From contig NZ_MAYG01000001.1 of NCBI RefSeq assembly GCF_001684965.1, positions 1,426,001 through 1,490,000 of the forward strand: a stretch of 64,000 nucleotides of DNA, read 5' to 3'. The DNA comes from Chryseobacterium arthrosphaerae (GTDB lineage Bacteria; Bacteroidota; Bacteroidia; Flavobacteriales; Weeksellaceae). How positions within the stretch are numbered: the stretch's first letter is position 1; every line of letters begins with the position of its first letter. Shown here piece after piece: positions 10,081-18,604 of this stretch. Below the pieces are notes generated by a model, which did not search any database, had not been told where the DNA came from, and saw only the letters and a list, made by a program, of their open reading frames with translations. A program made the position numbers and the translations under genes.

Positions 10081-10470
10081 TCAGTAAAAAATTTATTAAG
10101 TCTTTCTAGGGCATTATCATCTTCAGACAGGTGATACTGCTTATTCAGACCAAATGTAGTGAAAACTATTTTAACGTGAACCCGGAATAAGTTTTTTAAT
10201 CACAAAGTTCGCAAAGAATATCTTTTTGAGCTGTGAATATTTTAGGATCGCAAAAGGCACTCGTTCAGCGAAAGTATATTGGTCTTTAAGCGTTAACGAA
10301 TTTGTATTTATCGTATTTTCAGGATAAAAACCTTTACAGGTTTAATATTTAACATTTTATTGAAACTGAGACTTTATCTCACATCATTTCCGGTCTTAAA
10401 AAAGAAAAATTCCCACATCTTCAAATGAAAATGTGAGAATTGGGTATAGATTTTTAAATGAGTCAATAAA
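10081..10470. other. Intergenic stretch, 390 nt
   Basis: No gene is visible. The right end carries the terminator of the PAP2 gene (10409-10440). Around 10201-10345 are short words often met in flavobacterial gaps (ATCACAAAGTTCGCAAAG) and a weak 6-bp hairpin (AAACCT/AGGTTT, 10327-10342). No convincing promoter for kdsB was found. Confidence 0.6.
10409..10440 (-). terminator. Terminator of PAP2 gene
   Basis: A 10-bp stem with one mismatch (ATTCCCACAT / ATGTGAGAAT) and a 12-nt loop lies 31 nt after the stop. It is followed on the minus strand by a T-rich run. Confidence 0.65.
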
Positions 10471-11472
10471 TTAAAATGATAGTTTTACTCCTACCATATT
10501 GTATTCCCACTGGCGGGATGCCATCAGGTCAAATTTGTATTTGGTTTTTCCTATAGTGCCTTCTGAAGAAGTATATCTGCTTTTTGAGATGGTCTTCCCG
10601 ATAAAATAACCCATTAACAATGCTAACGGATAATCTGAGGCCCAGTGAACTTTACTCTGCATCATCTGAAAACATAAAGCCCCTGCCAAGGTATATCCTA
10701 CCGGCTTGATCCATCGTGCATCCGGATAATTGTCCGCAATTACCGTAATACCAGCCATAAACGTCGTTAAATGGCCCGATGGCATCGCATCATAATTCGA
10801 AGTATTTTTGCTGAATGCCGAAAAGCTCGGAAAAGGATTCCATGCACCGCCTTTATGACCATATTCTTCAGCAATGAACGGGCTTTCCCTTCCGGTAATT
10901 CTTTTAATGGTTTGGGTAAATACTCCGGAAAGAATTAAACTCTCCATCAATCCGCTTGCAGTAGCCTGTGCCCTATAGTCATTTTTGATCAGACCATAGG
11001 TTCCGAAACCAATCCCAAGCAGTACCAACGTAGAGCCATTTCCAATCAGGTAGATTGCAGAACCGATATCTTTAGGAATTTTAAAGACACCCCCCACTTT
11101 GGTATAATTATTATCCTTATCCATTCCCCATCTTTCGCCCAGTTCTCTTGAGTTGTCAATCAGTTTCTGATCAAAAGGAAGAAGGATCAGTGTACCGGCT
11201 ACCGCACCTCCCAAATAATAAGCATGATCTTTTGCGACAAAGTCTTTATTGGTATTGATAAAGTTTCGGGGCAATTTGGTCACAAAATCCAGGAGTTTTG
11301 GTTTGGGATAGGTCCTGACCGAGCCATCCTTTAAAGTATAAGTCTGTGTTTCAGGCAACACGGATTTTTTTGATAATTCACTGACTTTCAAAGTATCGAC
11401 TTCCTGTGAACATACCAATACAGATACCGGCAGCAGCAGAAATCTCAGCGTTTTCATCGTTGTTGTTTTCAA
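10471..11472 (-). CDS. PAP2-family phosphatase
   Basis: Membrane-associated acid phosphatase of the PAP2 superfamily, 333 residues, with an N-terminal signal (LRFLLLPVSVLVCSQ). The three catalytic motifs are recognisable: KRITGRESPF, DAMPSGHLTTF and KVHWASDYPLA. Family members dephosphorylate lipid phosphates such as phosphatidic acid, undecaprenyl diphosphate or lipid A, on the periplasmic side. A C-terminal ~40-residue tail ends in a Phe after alternating strands (EYNMVGVKLSF), reminiscent of an outer-membrane strand. Two ATGs (11472, 11457) are possible starts; the first is listed. Confidence 0.85.
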   Translation of the reverse strand: MKTTTMKTLRFLLLPVSVLVCSQEVDTLKVSELSKKSVLPETQTYTLKDGSVRTYPKPKLLDFVTKLPRNFINTNKDFVAKDHAYYLGGAVAGTLILLPFDQKLIDNSRELGERWGMDKDNNYTKVGGVFKIPKDIGSAIYLIGNGSTLVLLGIGFGTYGLIKNDYRAQATASGLMESLILSGVFTQTIKRITGRESPFIAEEYGHKGGAWNPFPSFSAFSKNTSNYDAMPSGHLTTFMAGITVIADNYPDARWIKPVGYTLAGALCFQMMQSKVHWASDYPLALLMGYFIGKTISKSRYTSSEGTIGKTKYKFDLMASRQWEYNMVGVKLSF

Positions 11473-11681
11473 CTCTATTATATTTGGGTGTGTAAAAACC
11501 CAAAGGTAATTCCTTGTTACCCGTAGTACAAAATGTTTGTGTTATTTTTAAGGTTTATTTAATTTTTTTTGTCAAGAACTGTTTAGACTTTTTTAAAATT
11601 GCCTGAAATTATAAACCACAAAAGTCACAAAAGCTTTTATTTTAAACACTTGAGTCCACTTAAGTTTCAAATAATACATGA

Positions 11682-12272
11682 TCAGTTCAAATATTGAATC
11701 ACAAAAATAATCCCATAGATCCAGGAAATGTATATAAAGGAGTAAAAGAGTCCGAAACCAAAACTTTTTAAAAGATTTCCTTTACATTTTCGTGAATTTT
11801 TAAAAACCAAACGCAATGCTCTGAAAAATAGCCAATATAAAATAGCTCCGAGCAATAATACAGCTGACCAAAAGAAAAGTCCAAAGAAATAAGAGAGAAA
11901 AATAAGCAAAATGGAAAAGACAATCCATAAAAGAATAGAAAGAATAACGCCTCCTATTCCGTCTCCTACAGCAGGAGGATCAAAATCGAACCCGTTAAAT
12001 TTCGGGGTTTTATCAGCGTATCTTTGTAACCGTTCTCTGTTTAAAATATTTCCGACATTGTCTTTTAGTTTTAAACCAAAATACAACCCGGTAGTTATAA
12101 ACAGTAAAAAACTTCCTGCCAAAACAGAGGTTGATACAATGGAATTCTGAAATAGTGAACGGTGGTCTGCTTTTCCAGAAAGCCAAACACTTACAATCAC
12201 TATTGTTATGATGGTCAATGTTGAAAAAAATAAATATTTTGTCTCAAGAAAGTATTTCCGGGTAAGTTTCAT
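11682..12272 (-). CDS. Membrane protein of unknown function
   Basis: A 196-residue protein with about five hydrophobic segments. Two are near the N-terminus (LFFSTLTIITIVIVSVW and VLAGSFLLFITTGLYFG), two or three are in the middle (SILLWIVFSILLIFLSYFFG, FWSAVLLLGAILYWLFF), and one is at the end (SFIYISWIYGIIFVIQYL). Between them is a short soluble loop of Asp/Gly character. No family is recognised. An ~81-bp inverted-repeat element starts 24 nt upstream of its start codon. Confidence 0.7.
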   Translation of the reverse strand: MKLTRKYFLETKYLFFSTLTIITIVIVSVWLSGKADHRSLFQNSIVSTSVLAGSFLLFITTGLYFGLKLKDNVGNILNRERLQRYADKTPKFNGFDFDPPAVGDGIGGVILSILLWIVFSILLIFLSYFFGLFFWSAVLLLGAILYWLFFRALRLVFKNSRKCKGNLLKSFGFGLFYSFIYISWIYGIIFVIQYLN

Positions 12273-12295
12273 GTAATAATTAGTTTATATAAAAA

Positions 12296-12376
12296 ATGCT
12301 TCGACTTTACTCAGCGTGACAGTCCTGATACTATTTGTGTATTGTGACGATGTCATATTGAGCGAAGCCGAAGCAT
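12296..12376. repeat. REP-like inverted-repeat element A
   Basis: Arms 12296-12321 and 12351-12376 (26 nt each) are complementary at 20 positions plus three G-U pairs, around a 29-nt loop. The arms read ATGCTTCGACTTTACTCAGC and, complementarily, GAGCGAAGCCGAAGCAT. The base composition is more GC-rich than the surroundings. It sits between two same-strand genes, 24 nt from a start codon. The size and spacing match the element at 20264-20345, though the sequence differs. Confidence 0.75.
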
Positions 12377-12392
12377 CTCTGTTTATTTACAA

Positions 12393-13646
12393 TTATTTCA
12401 GGCTACTCAAAGCATTTTCCAGTTTTGGAAGCATTACTTTGATCTCATCAGTTGCCAGTCCACCTACAGAAGCACGGAACCAAGGTTCAGATTTTTCTTC
12501 TCCGAACGCTGAGAATGGTACCAGAGCCACTCCTGCCTCATTGATCAGATAAAATACCAGATCTGAAGAGTTTTCAATAACTGCTCCGTCAGGTTTTGTT
12601 TTCCCGATATAGTCTAATTTGATGGTAAGATAAAGAGCTCCCATTGGCTCAATACTGTCAACAGCTAATCCTTTTCCTTTTAAATCCTGAATTCCTCCGT
12701 GAAGAATTTTTAAACTTTCCTCCAGTTTTCCTTTGAAATCCTCTACGAAAACATTTACATTTTCAGGGTTTTCATAGAATTTTGCGGTGGCTTCCTGTTC
12801 CGGTTTCGGTGCCCATGCTCCCACATGCGTAAGAAGCGCTTTCATTTTATCAATGATATGAGCAGGCCCGAATCCCCATCCTACACGTACACCTGTAGCA
12901 GCAAGACATTTTGAGATCCCGTCAATATATACCGTATATTCTTTCATTTCAGGGAAAAGAGAAACCGGATCTACGTGTTCTGCACCGAAAGTAAGGTTAG
13001 AATAGATCTGGTCATACATTAAGTACAAAGGTTTTTCATCTGCACCTCTCTTTTTGTTTTCTGCAATTACCAGTTCACAGATTTCTGAAAGCTGCTCTCT
13101 AGTAAACATTGTTCCTGTAGGGTTCAGCGGTGAGCAAAGTGCTAATAAAACGGCTCCATCCAGATGCGGTTTTAAATCTTCTGCTGTTGGAAGGAAGTTG
13201 GTTTCAGGTTTTGTCTTTACTTCTACTGCATTGGCTGAAGTAAGGTAAGCATAATGATTGTTGTTCCATGATGGTGTAGGATATACCACTTTATCGCCTT
13301 CATCTACAATTGTTTTGTATACTGCATAGATCAGTGGTCTTGATCCTGCTGTGATCAAAATATCGTTTGGAGAGTAATCCAGGTTCCATCTGTTTTTTAA
13401 GTCTCTGGAAACTTCTTTTCTTAAAGATAAAAGTCCGTTCGCAGGTGGGTAGTTCGTCAGATTATTCTGATAGGCTTTCTGAATCTCCTCCTTCAGCAAT
13501 GCCGGAATAGGATAGATATTAGAATTCAGGTCACCAATAGTAAGATTGGCAATTTCTGCTCCCTTTGCTTTTAGATCATTTACTTCGTTACCAATTTTTA
13601 CAATTTCAGAACCGATCAGGTTCGCTGCTAATTTTGAAACTTTCAC
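12393..13646 (-). CDS. PLP-dependent aminotransferase, class I/II
   Basis: A 417-residue fold-type I aminotransferase. The PLP lysine is K246 in YIDGISKCLAATGVRVGWG. The conserved LCSPLNPTGTMFT (residues ~170-182) and LMYDQIYSNL also bind the cofactor and substrate. The pattern resembles aspartate/aromatic aminotransferase-like enzymes common in Bacteroidetes, but the amino-acid specificity cannot be read from sequence. It is transcribed in the same direction as the phospho-sugar mutase upstream, with a 177-nt gap. Confidence 0.92.
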   Translation of the reverse strand: MKVSKLAANLIGSEIVKIGNEVNDLKAKGAEIANLTIGDLNSNIYPIPALLKEEIQKAYQNNLTNYPPANGLLSLRKEVSRDLKNRWNLDYSPNDILITAGSRPLIYAVYKTIVDEGDKVVYPTPSWNNNHYAYLTSANAVEVKTKPETNFLPTAEDLKPHLDGAVLLALCSPLNPTGTMFTREQLSEICELVIAENKKRGADEKPLYLMYDQIYSNLTFGAEHVDPVSLFPEMKEYTVYIDGISKCLAATGVRVGWGFGPAHIIDKMKALLTHVGAWAPKPEQEATAKFYENPENVNVFVEDFKGKLEESLKILHGGIQDLKGKGLAVDSIEPMGALYLTIKLDYIGKTKPDGAVIENSSDLVFYLINEAGVALVPFSAFGEEKSEPWFRASVGGLATDEIKVMLPKLENALSSLK

Positions 13647-13823
13647 TTTATTTTTTATTTAAAAATTTACTAATATATTCTACTCAAATTGATTTTCTTT
13701 CCTGCTGACCCACAGGGATGTGGATATCGCAGACGGATATTAGTTCTTTAGTTTTTTGGTGGTACCGGCTGCAGACAGCAGACAGACTGCTGTTACTTTT
13801 TATCATCTGCTTTTTTTCAGAAA

Positions 13824-15539
13824 TTAATCCAGCTTTAAATCTGTTTTAACAGCTGCAATTTTAGCTTCCAGTGATTTTAGTTTATCTCTGAAATCCGCTT
13901 CTGAGGTGATTGAATCTTTTACAGAAACGTAGAATTTTATCTTCGGCTCTGTACCTGAAGGTCGTACACAAACTTTTGTTCCATCCTGTGTATAATAGAT
14001 CAGTACATTGGATTTTGGAATATCATTCATTACTTTTTTCTCATTCGAAGAAACGGTAAGGCTTGTCTGTTCTTTAAAATCCTTCACTTCTTCCACTAAT
14101 GAACCTGCCAATTCTTTTGGAGGATTTTCACGGAAATCTTTCATCATATTCTGAATTTCTTCAGCACCTTCTTTTCCTTTTCTTACGATATTGATCAGTC
14201 CTTCATAATACATTCCAAGATCCTGATAAATTTCTATCATGTATTGATACATCGTTCTTCCATTGGCTTTGCACCACGCTGCAATTTCACATGCCAAAAG
14301 AATACTTCCGCAAGAGTCTTTATCACGTACGAAATCTCCGGTCATGAAACCGAAACTCTCTTCGCCACCACAAACAAATTTCTGTGTTCCTTCTGCTTCA
14401 CGGATCATTTTTCCAATCCATTTGAATCCTGTAAGACCCACTTTACATTCTACACCGAATTTCTGAGCAATATCATAGAAAATATCGGAAGTTACGATGG
14501 TAGAACCAATGAATTCTTTTCCTGTAATTCTTTCCTGTTTTCTCCATTCGTTCAGAATGTAATACGTAAGGATCGTATTGGTCTGGTTACCGTTCAGCAG
14601 CTGCATTTCACCGTCAAGATTTCTTACAGCAATTCCCAGTCGGTCTCCATCCGGATCGGTTCCGATTACGATGTCTGCATTGGTGATTCTTGCAAGATCC
14701 ATGGCCATTTCCAGTGCTGCCGGCTCTTCCGGGTTCGGAGAGTCTACAGTCGGGAAATTTCCGCTTGGGATCATTTGTTCTTTAACAAGGTCAACTTTCC
14801 TGAACCCTGCTTTCGCCAATGCTTTTGGAATGGTGGTATAAGTAGTTCCGTGGATGGAAGTAAATACAATATTCAGGTTTTCTTTACCCACATTCTGGTA
14901 AGTAGAGTTTTCGATACAAGCATCAATATAAACATCATCCTGCTCTTCCCCGATCCATTCGATCAGGTCATCATTTCCATCGAATCTGATCTCATCGAAT
15001 TTTACGGAATATACTTCATTGATGATTGCTTCATCGTTGGGCGGAACAATCTGAGCTCCGTCATTCCAGTATACTTTGTAACCATTATATTCAGGTGGGT
15101 TATGAGAAGCTGTCAATACAATTCCCCCGTTACATTTCTTATCACGAACTGTGAAAGACAATTCCGGAGTCGGTCTGTGATCTTTGAAAAGCAATACTTT
15201 AATTCCGTTAGCGGTTAAAACATCTGCTACAAGTTTTCCGAATTCTTTTGAGTTATTGCGGACATCATAAGCAATGGCCACTTTGATTTCTTCTCCTTTG
15301 AACTGCTGCAACATATAGTTCGCAAGCCCCTGGGTGGCCTGTCCCAATGTATATTTATTCAAGCGGTTGGTTCCTACACCCATTATCCCACGCATTCCTC
15401 CTGTTCCGAATTCCAGTTCTCTGTAGAAAGAATCTTCCAGATCCGGAGAATTGCTGTCAATTAATAGCTGTACTGCATTTCTCGTTTCTTCATCGAACGT
15501 CTCACTTAACCAAAGTTTCGCTTTTTCAACTGTATCCAT
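13824..15539 (-). CDS. Phosphoglucomutase/phosphomannomutase family protein
   Basis: A 571-residue alpha-D-phosphohexomutase that moves a phosphate between C6 and C1 of a hexose. The phosphoserine loop TASHNPPEYNGYK places the catalytic serine at residue 145. The metal-binding loop is GTDPDGDRLGIAV, the sugar-binding loop is CGGEESFGF, and the C-terminal phosphate-binding loop is RPSGTEPKIKFY. All four domains are present. Length fits the large PgcA-type subgroup active on glucose phosphate, but mannose activity is also possible. The GyrB-like gene upstream ends 18 nt before its start, so they probably share a transcript. Confidence 0.95.
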   Translation of the reverse strand: MDTVEKAKLWLSETFDEETRNAVQLLIDSNSPDLEDSFYRELEFGTGGMRGIMGVGTNRLNKYTLGQATQGLANYMLQQFKGEEIKVAIAYDVRNNSKEFGKLVADVLTANGIKVLLFKDHRPTPELSFTVRDKKCNGGIVLTASHNPPEYNGYKVYWNDGAQIVPPNDEAIINEVYSVKFDEIRFDGNDDLIEWIGEEQDDVYIDACIENSTYQNVGKENLNIVFTSIHGTTYTTIPKALAKAGFRKVDLVKEQMIPSGNFPTVDSPNPEEPAALEMAMDLARITNADIVIGTDPDGDRLGIAVRNLDGEMQLLNGNQTNTILTYYILNEWRKQERITGKEFIGSTIVTSDIFYDIAQKFGVECKVGLTGFKWIGKMIREAEGTQKFVCGGEESFGFMTGDFVRDKDSCGSILLACEIAAWCKANGRTMYQYMIEIYQDLGMYYEGLINIVRKGKEGAEEIQNMMKDFRENPPKELAGSLVEEVKDFKEQTSLTVSSNEKKVMNDIPKSNVLIYYTQDGTKVCVRPSGTEPKIKFYVSVKDSITSEADFRDKLKSLEAKIAAVKTDLKLD

Positions 15540-15557
15540 ATTTGTATGTTGTTCTTT

Positions 15558-16175
15558 TTATAGTTTATAAAGTTCCGTTTTTAAATTAGGCAGTTTTTCT
15601 TTCAATTTATTTAATTCTAACTGCAGGTCATTCATTTCGAATGATAAATCTCCAAAGATTTCTTTATCCATTTCATATTTTATGATGGTAAACTCTCCGG
15701 GGCTTTCAATAAAAGAAATATTTCTAGAAATAATATCTGCATGATCAAAAATAAAATTTCCTTTTTGATTCTTCCATACTGTACTTAATTCACATTTTTT
15801 AGCTGCTGCATTAATTGATGCCATGCCTATACGGCAAAACTCTGCACCAACTTCTAAATGTTTTTTTTCATTGCTACAGGCTCCTATTTTAGTCATGATA
15901 CATTCTGCTTTAGTAATATCATTCACTGATTCAAGTGACATTCCTGCGTTGTAGCTTATCTCGAAGAAATTTTCTTTTACTTTAATGAAAATAGTATCGC
16001 AATGATAATCTAGATATTCATCAATTGCATGACATAATGCTCCTATTACAATTGAATTTAAATTATTCTTTTCAAAACAATCCTGAAAGTACATATGAGG
16101 ACGAAGCCTCACATGATCTTTATAATCAATCATAATCAATGATTCAATCTCGTACTGTTTTTTCTCTTCTTCCAA
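15558..16175 (-). CDS. Degenerate GyrB/ParE-like (GHKL) pseudo-ATPase
   Basis: This 205-residue protein follows the type II topoisomerase B-subunit ATPase domain along its whole length: HVRLRPHMYF fits the RKRPGMYIG entry, ALCHAIDEYL the catalytic helix, FEISYNAGM the DDGRGIP loop, CRIGMASINAAAKKCEL the GVGVSVVNALS lid helix, and PGEFTIIKY the GTTVRFW strand. Yet the ATP residues are gone: E42, D45 and N46 of E. coli GyrB correspond to G45, C48 and H49; D73 to Y75; and the GG of the lid to A111-E112. Nothing beyond the ATPase domain remains. The start is a TTG six nt after the upstream stop; homology begins before the next ATG (16133), which supports it. Function unknown, perhaps protein binding. 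Confidence 0.7.
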   Translation of the reverse strand: MEEEKKQYEIESLIMIDYKDHVRLRPHMYFQDCFEKNNLNSIVIGALCHAIDEYLDYHCDTIFIKVKENFFEISYNAGMSLESVNDITKAECIMTKIGACSNEKKHLEVGAEFCRIGMASINAAAKKCELSTVWKNQKGNFIFDHADIISRNISFIESPGEFTIIKYEMDKEIFGDLSFEMNDLQLELNKLKEKLPNLKTELYKL

Positions 16176-16181
16176 CCTCTT

Positions 16182-16883
16182 CTACTCCAGTTTTTTGTTT
16201 TCCACCTTTGTTGTCTTCTCTACTTTAAACGCCCTGATGGGATCGTTGTAATAGATAAATTTTGCCGTATTCTGAATATTTCCTTTCAAAGAGTCTTTTA
16301 CATTAACCTCTGCATAGTTTCCGTTTTTGGAATCGATATTCAGGTTGGTGATTTTCCAGTAAGGAGCAATTAAACTTGCTGTGTCTGAAATTTTTATCAC
16401 GGCATCTTTTGTCAGTCCCAGGAAGTTGGCGCGGCTTCTGTTCTGCATTTCCACTTCTGCTCTTCTGGTATTGACAGATCCCATGAAGGTAGCATAATTT
16501 TTCAGATTAAGTCTGAAATTATCGGTTTTAATTTCGCTTGAAATATTCATTTCTACAGAATCCGAGACCGCCACTTTTTCAAGGTTATATTTTGAATAGA
16601 TCGTTACATTGTAAAAATCTACCCCTTTTGTTCCTCTTTTTTCTTTAATGAAAAGTGTTTTGTCTTTTACATCCACATCAAGGTTACCGGCAACATTCGG
16701 GTAAGTTTCTATTTCCACAAAGTTTTTTGGTCCTCTGGCATAAAATACCCTGAATTTACCGCTCAGATCGAGATTTACAAATTCTGAAACATCCACATCT
16801 TTCTTTTCAATATTTCCTTTGGGAGAAACTTTTCCGCAGGAAACTACCGCTGCCAGCATCAATGTGTACAATACTTTTTTCAT
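16182..16883 (-). CDS. GIN-domain (DUF2807-like) lipoprotein
   Basis: With the start at 16883 the protein begins MKKVLYTLMLAAVVSC, a lipoprotein signal with Cys16. The body of ~215 residues is made of short repeated beta-strands, such as DLSGKFRVFYARG, VAGNLDVDVKDKTLFIK and NMEMQ-like turns. This is the right-handed beta-helix style of the head-GIN or DUF2807 family seen in Bacteroidetes envelopes. No enzyme activity is known for the family. The GyrB-like gene starts 6 nt after its stop, so translation may be coupled. Confidence 0.75.
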   Translation of the reverse strand: MKKVLYTLMLAAVVSCGKVSPKGNIEKKDVDVSEFVNLDLSGKFRVFYARGPKNFVEIETYPNVAGNLDVDVKDKTLFIKEKRGTKGVDFYNVTIYSKYNLEKVAVSDSVEMNISSEIKTDNFRLNLKNYATFMGSVNTRRAEVEMQNRSRANFLGLTKDAVIKISDTASLIAPYWKITNLNIDSKNGNYAEVNVKDSLKGNIQNTAKFIYYNDPIRAFKVEKTTKVENKKLE

Positions 16884-17077
16884 ATTTAATTTTAAATATT
16901 CTATTTCAATCATAATGATCCGGTACTGAAATTTCTGAAACGGTTTGTATTCCCGCCATAGAAACTTTCAATACTATTGTTTAACAAAAATAGGATTAAA
17001 ATTTGTAAAAAACTTTGTCATTTGACAATAAAATACCTGATAATTTTCAATTTTTGAGTTTACGGAAAAAGACTGTT

Positions 17078-17458
17078 TTACTTTTCTTTCACTTTTTTAT
17101 AAAACCAGGTTTTAGGGCTTCCGGTAATTGAAAATAAAAGCAGCTCATCTTTACTGAGATGGGATATTTTCATTGAGACCGTATCTTCTGCATCGCTATA
17201 TTTCATTTTCAGCAGGGCATTTTCTGCCTGGTACGTCCCGCTATTCCCTATTGAAGTAAAGGTTTTATCCTGATAAAAAGTAAGAATTCCTGCTCCGTAT
17301 CTGGAATTGCCTGTCCTGGTTTTCAATGTGTCGGTCTGACGGATTTCTCCATCGTAAATATCTATGAACTCCCAGGAACCTACAAGTTTACGGGATGAAC
17401 AGGAAAAGACGTTTAGCAAAGCAAAACAAAGGAAAAAATATCTGAATTTGAATACCAT
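17078..17458 (-). CDS. Lipocalin-like small lipoprotein
   Basis: A 126-residue protein with lipoprotein signal MVFKFRYFFLCFALLNVFSC (Cys20). The mature part opens with KLVGSWEFIDI and continues ILTFYQDKTFTSIGNSGTY. This is the pattern of the lipocalin-like domain in which a GxW near the N-terminus packs against the barrel. Ligand unknown. A TATCTTTG box lies upstream (17481-17488), and a hairpin separates it from the glycosyltransferase gene. Confidence 0.7.
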   Translation of the reverse strand: MVFKFRYFFLCFALLNVFSCSSRKLVGSWEFIDIYDGEIRQTDTLKTRTGNSRYGAGILTFYQDKTFTSIGNSGTYQAENALLKMKYSDAEDTVSMKISHLSKDELLLFSITGSPKTWFYKKVKEK

Positions 17459-17480
17459 AAACAGGAGTTATTGTTTTTTG

Positions 17481-17488
17481 CAAAGATA
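17481..17488 (-). promoter_or_regulatory. -7 element of lipocalin-like gene
   Basis: Minus-strand TATCTTTG matches TAnnTTTG and ends 22 nt before the ATG. The upstream neighbour ends in a terminator at 17535-17565, so a promoter is expected here. Confidence 0.5.
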
Positions 17489-17534
17489 AAAAACAACGGT
17501 AAGCCCAGCTTGTAATGAATATTAAAATAAAAAA

Positions 17535-17565
17535 ATACCTTAGAAAGCAAGACTTTCTAAGGTAT
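17535..17565 (-). terminator. Terminator downstream of GT2 gene
   Basis: A perfect 13-bp stem (ATACCTTAGAAAG and complement) with a 5-nt loop, followed on the minus strand by a T-run. Confidence 0.85.
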
Positions 17566-17637
17566 GTATTATGCGATGAAGCATATTGTGAAAAAGACCG
17601 GTTTTCAAAATGTTTCAAATGAAAAATCAATCTTTTT

Positions 17638-18588
17638 TTATATCACTTCATCAATATTATAATTCTTATGCTCACGGTTGGTTCTGATGATCATTTCTCC
17701 CAGGAATCCTGCCACAAACAGAAGTGTTCCCAGAATCATCATCGTCAGGGCAATGAAAAACCATGGGTTATTGGTGATTAAGTGTCCGTAGATTCCTCTC
17801 GCAACATCAATCAGCTTTGAAATTCCCAGCCAAAGCGCTGAAAGGAAACCGAAAATAAACATTAAAGTTCCCACAGCTCCGAAGAAATGCATCGGCCTTC
17901 CTCCAAAACGGCTTACAAACCAAAGGGTTACCAGATCCAGAAAGCCTCTGATAAATCTCTCCGTTCCGAATTTTGAAGTTCCGTAAGGTCTTGCCTGGTG
18001 CTGTACTTCTTTCTCTGTGATTCTTCTGAAACCTGCGTTGGCCGCCAATACAGGAATATAACGGTGCATATCGCCATATACATCCACAGATTTCACCACC
18101 TGTTTTTTGTACGCTTTCAACCCGCAGTTGAAGTCATGAAGATACACCCCCGAAACTTTTCTTGCTGCTGCATTGAATAGCTTTGACGGAATATTTTTGG
18201 TCATTACATTATCAAAACGCTTCTTCTTCCATCCGGAAACAATATCGTAATTTTCATTGATCACCATATTGTACAGCTCCGGAATTTCTTCAGGGAAATC
18301 CTGTAAATCGGCATCCATGGTGATTACCACATCTCCGTTTGTTCTTGAAAAGGCTGCATGAAGCGCCTGTGATTTTCCGTAATTTCTGGAAAACTTAATG
18401 GCATGGACCTGAGGATGCTGTACTTTTAAGTTCTCAATAATGCTCCACGACAAATCCGTACTTCCATCGTCTACAAACCAGATTTCATAAGATAAATTGC
18501 TGATTTTGCAAACGTTGTCAATTCTTGAAAAAAGTTCTTCCAGAGAATCTTCTTCGTTCAGTAACGGAATAACTATAGATAAATTCAT
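17638..18588 (-). CDS. GT2-family glycosyltransferase (polyprenyl-P-sugar synthase type)
   Basis: A 316-residue membrane glycosyltransferase. The GT-A domain carries the nucleotide-sugar site WFVDDGSTDLSW and the metal-binding DADLQD. The C-terminus has two transmembrane helices (FGAVGTLMFIFGFLSALWLG and FFIALTMMILGTLLFVAGF). This architecture is that of DPM1/GtrB/ArnC-like enzymes that load a sugar on a polyprenyl phosphate at the inner membrane. Sugar identity is unknown. It lies 16 nt downstream of a DUF4199 membrane gene, a pairing that suggests an operon. Confidence 0.93.
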   Translation of the reverse strand: MNLSIVIPLLNEEDSLEELFSRIDNVCKISNLSYEIWFVDDGSTDLSWSIIENLKVQHPQVHAIKFSRNYGKSQALHAAFSRTNGDVVITMDADLQDFPEEIPELYNMVINENYDIVSGWKKKRFDNVMTKNIPSKLFNAAARKVSGVYLHDFNCGLKAYKKQVVKSVDVYGDMHRYIPVLAANAGFRRITEKEVQHQARPYGTSKFGTERFIRGFLDLVTLWFVSRFGGRPMHFFGAVGTLMFIFGFLSALWLGISKLIDVARGIYGHLITNNPWFFIALTMMILGTLLFVAGFLGEMIIRTNREHKNYNIDEVI

Positions 18589-18604
18589 TTAATTTTAATA
18601 AAAA

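Noticed and set aside
10201..10345. Possible REP element upstream of kdsB
   Set aside because: The matching words are short and no second arm could be found, unlike the elements at 12296 and 20264.
14244..15218. A long open frame (324 codons) on the plus strand
   Set aside because: It lies wholly opposite the phospho-sugar mutase gene, with odd composition and no recognisable motifs, so it is an antisense shadow of a conserved gene.
17388..17630. An 80-codon minus-strand frame
   Set aside because: It spans the GT2 terminator hairpin (17535-17565) and overlaps the lipocalin-like gene; no homology pattern is seen.
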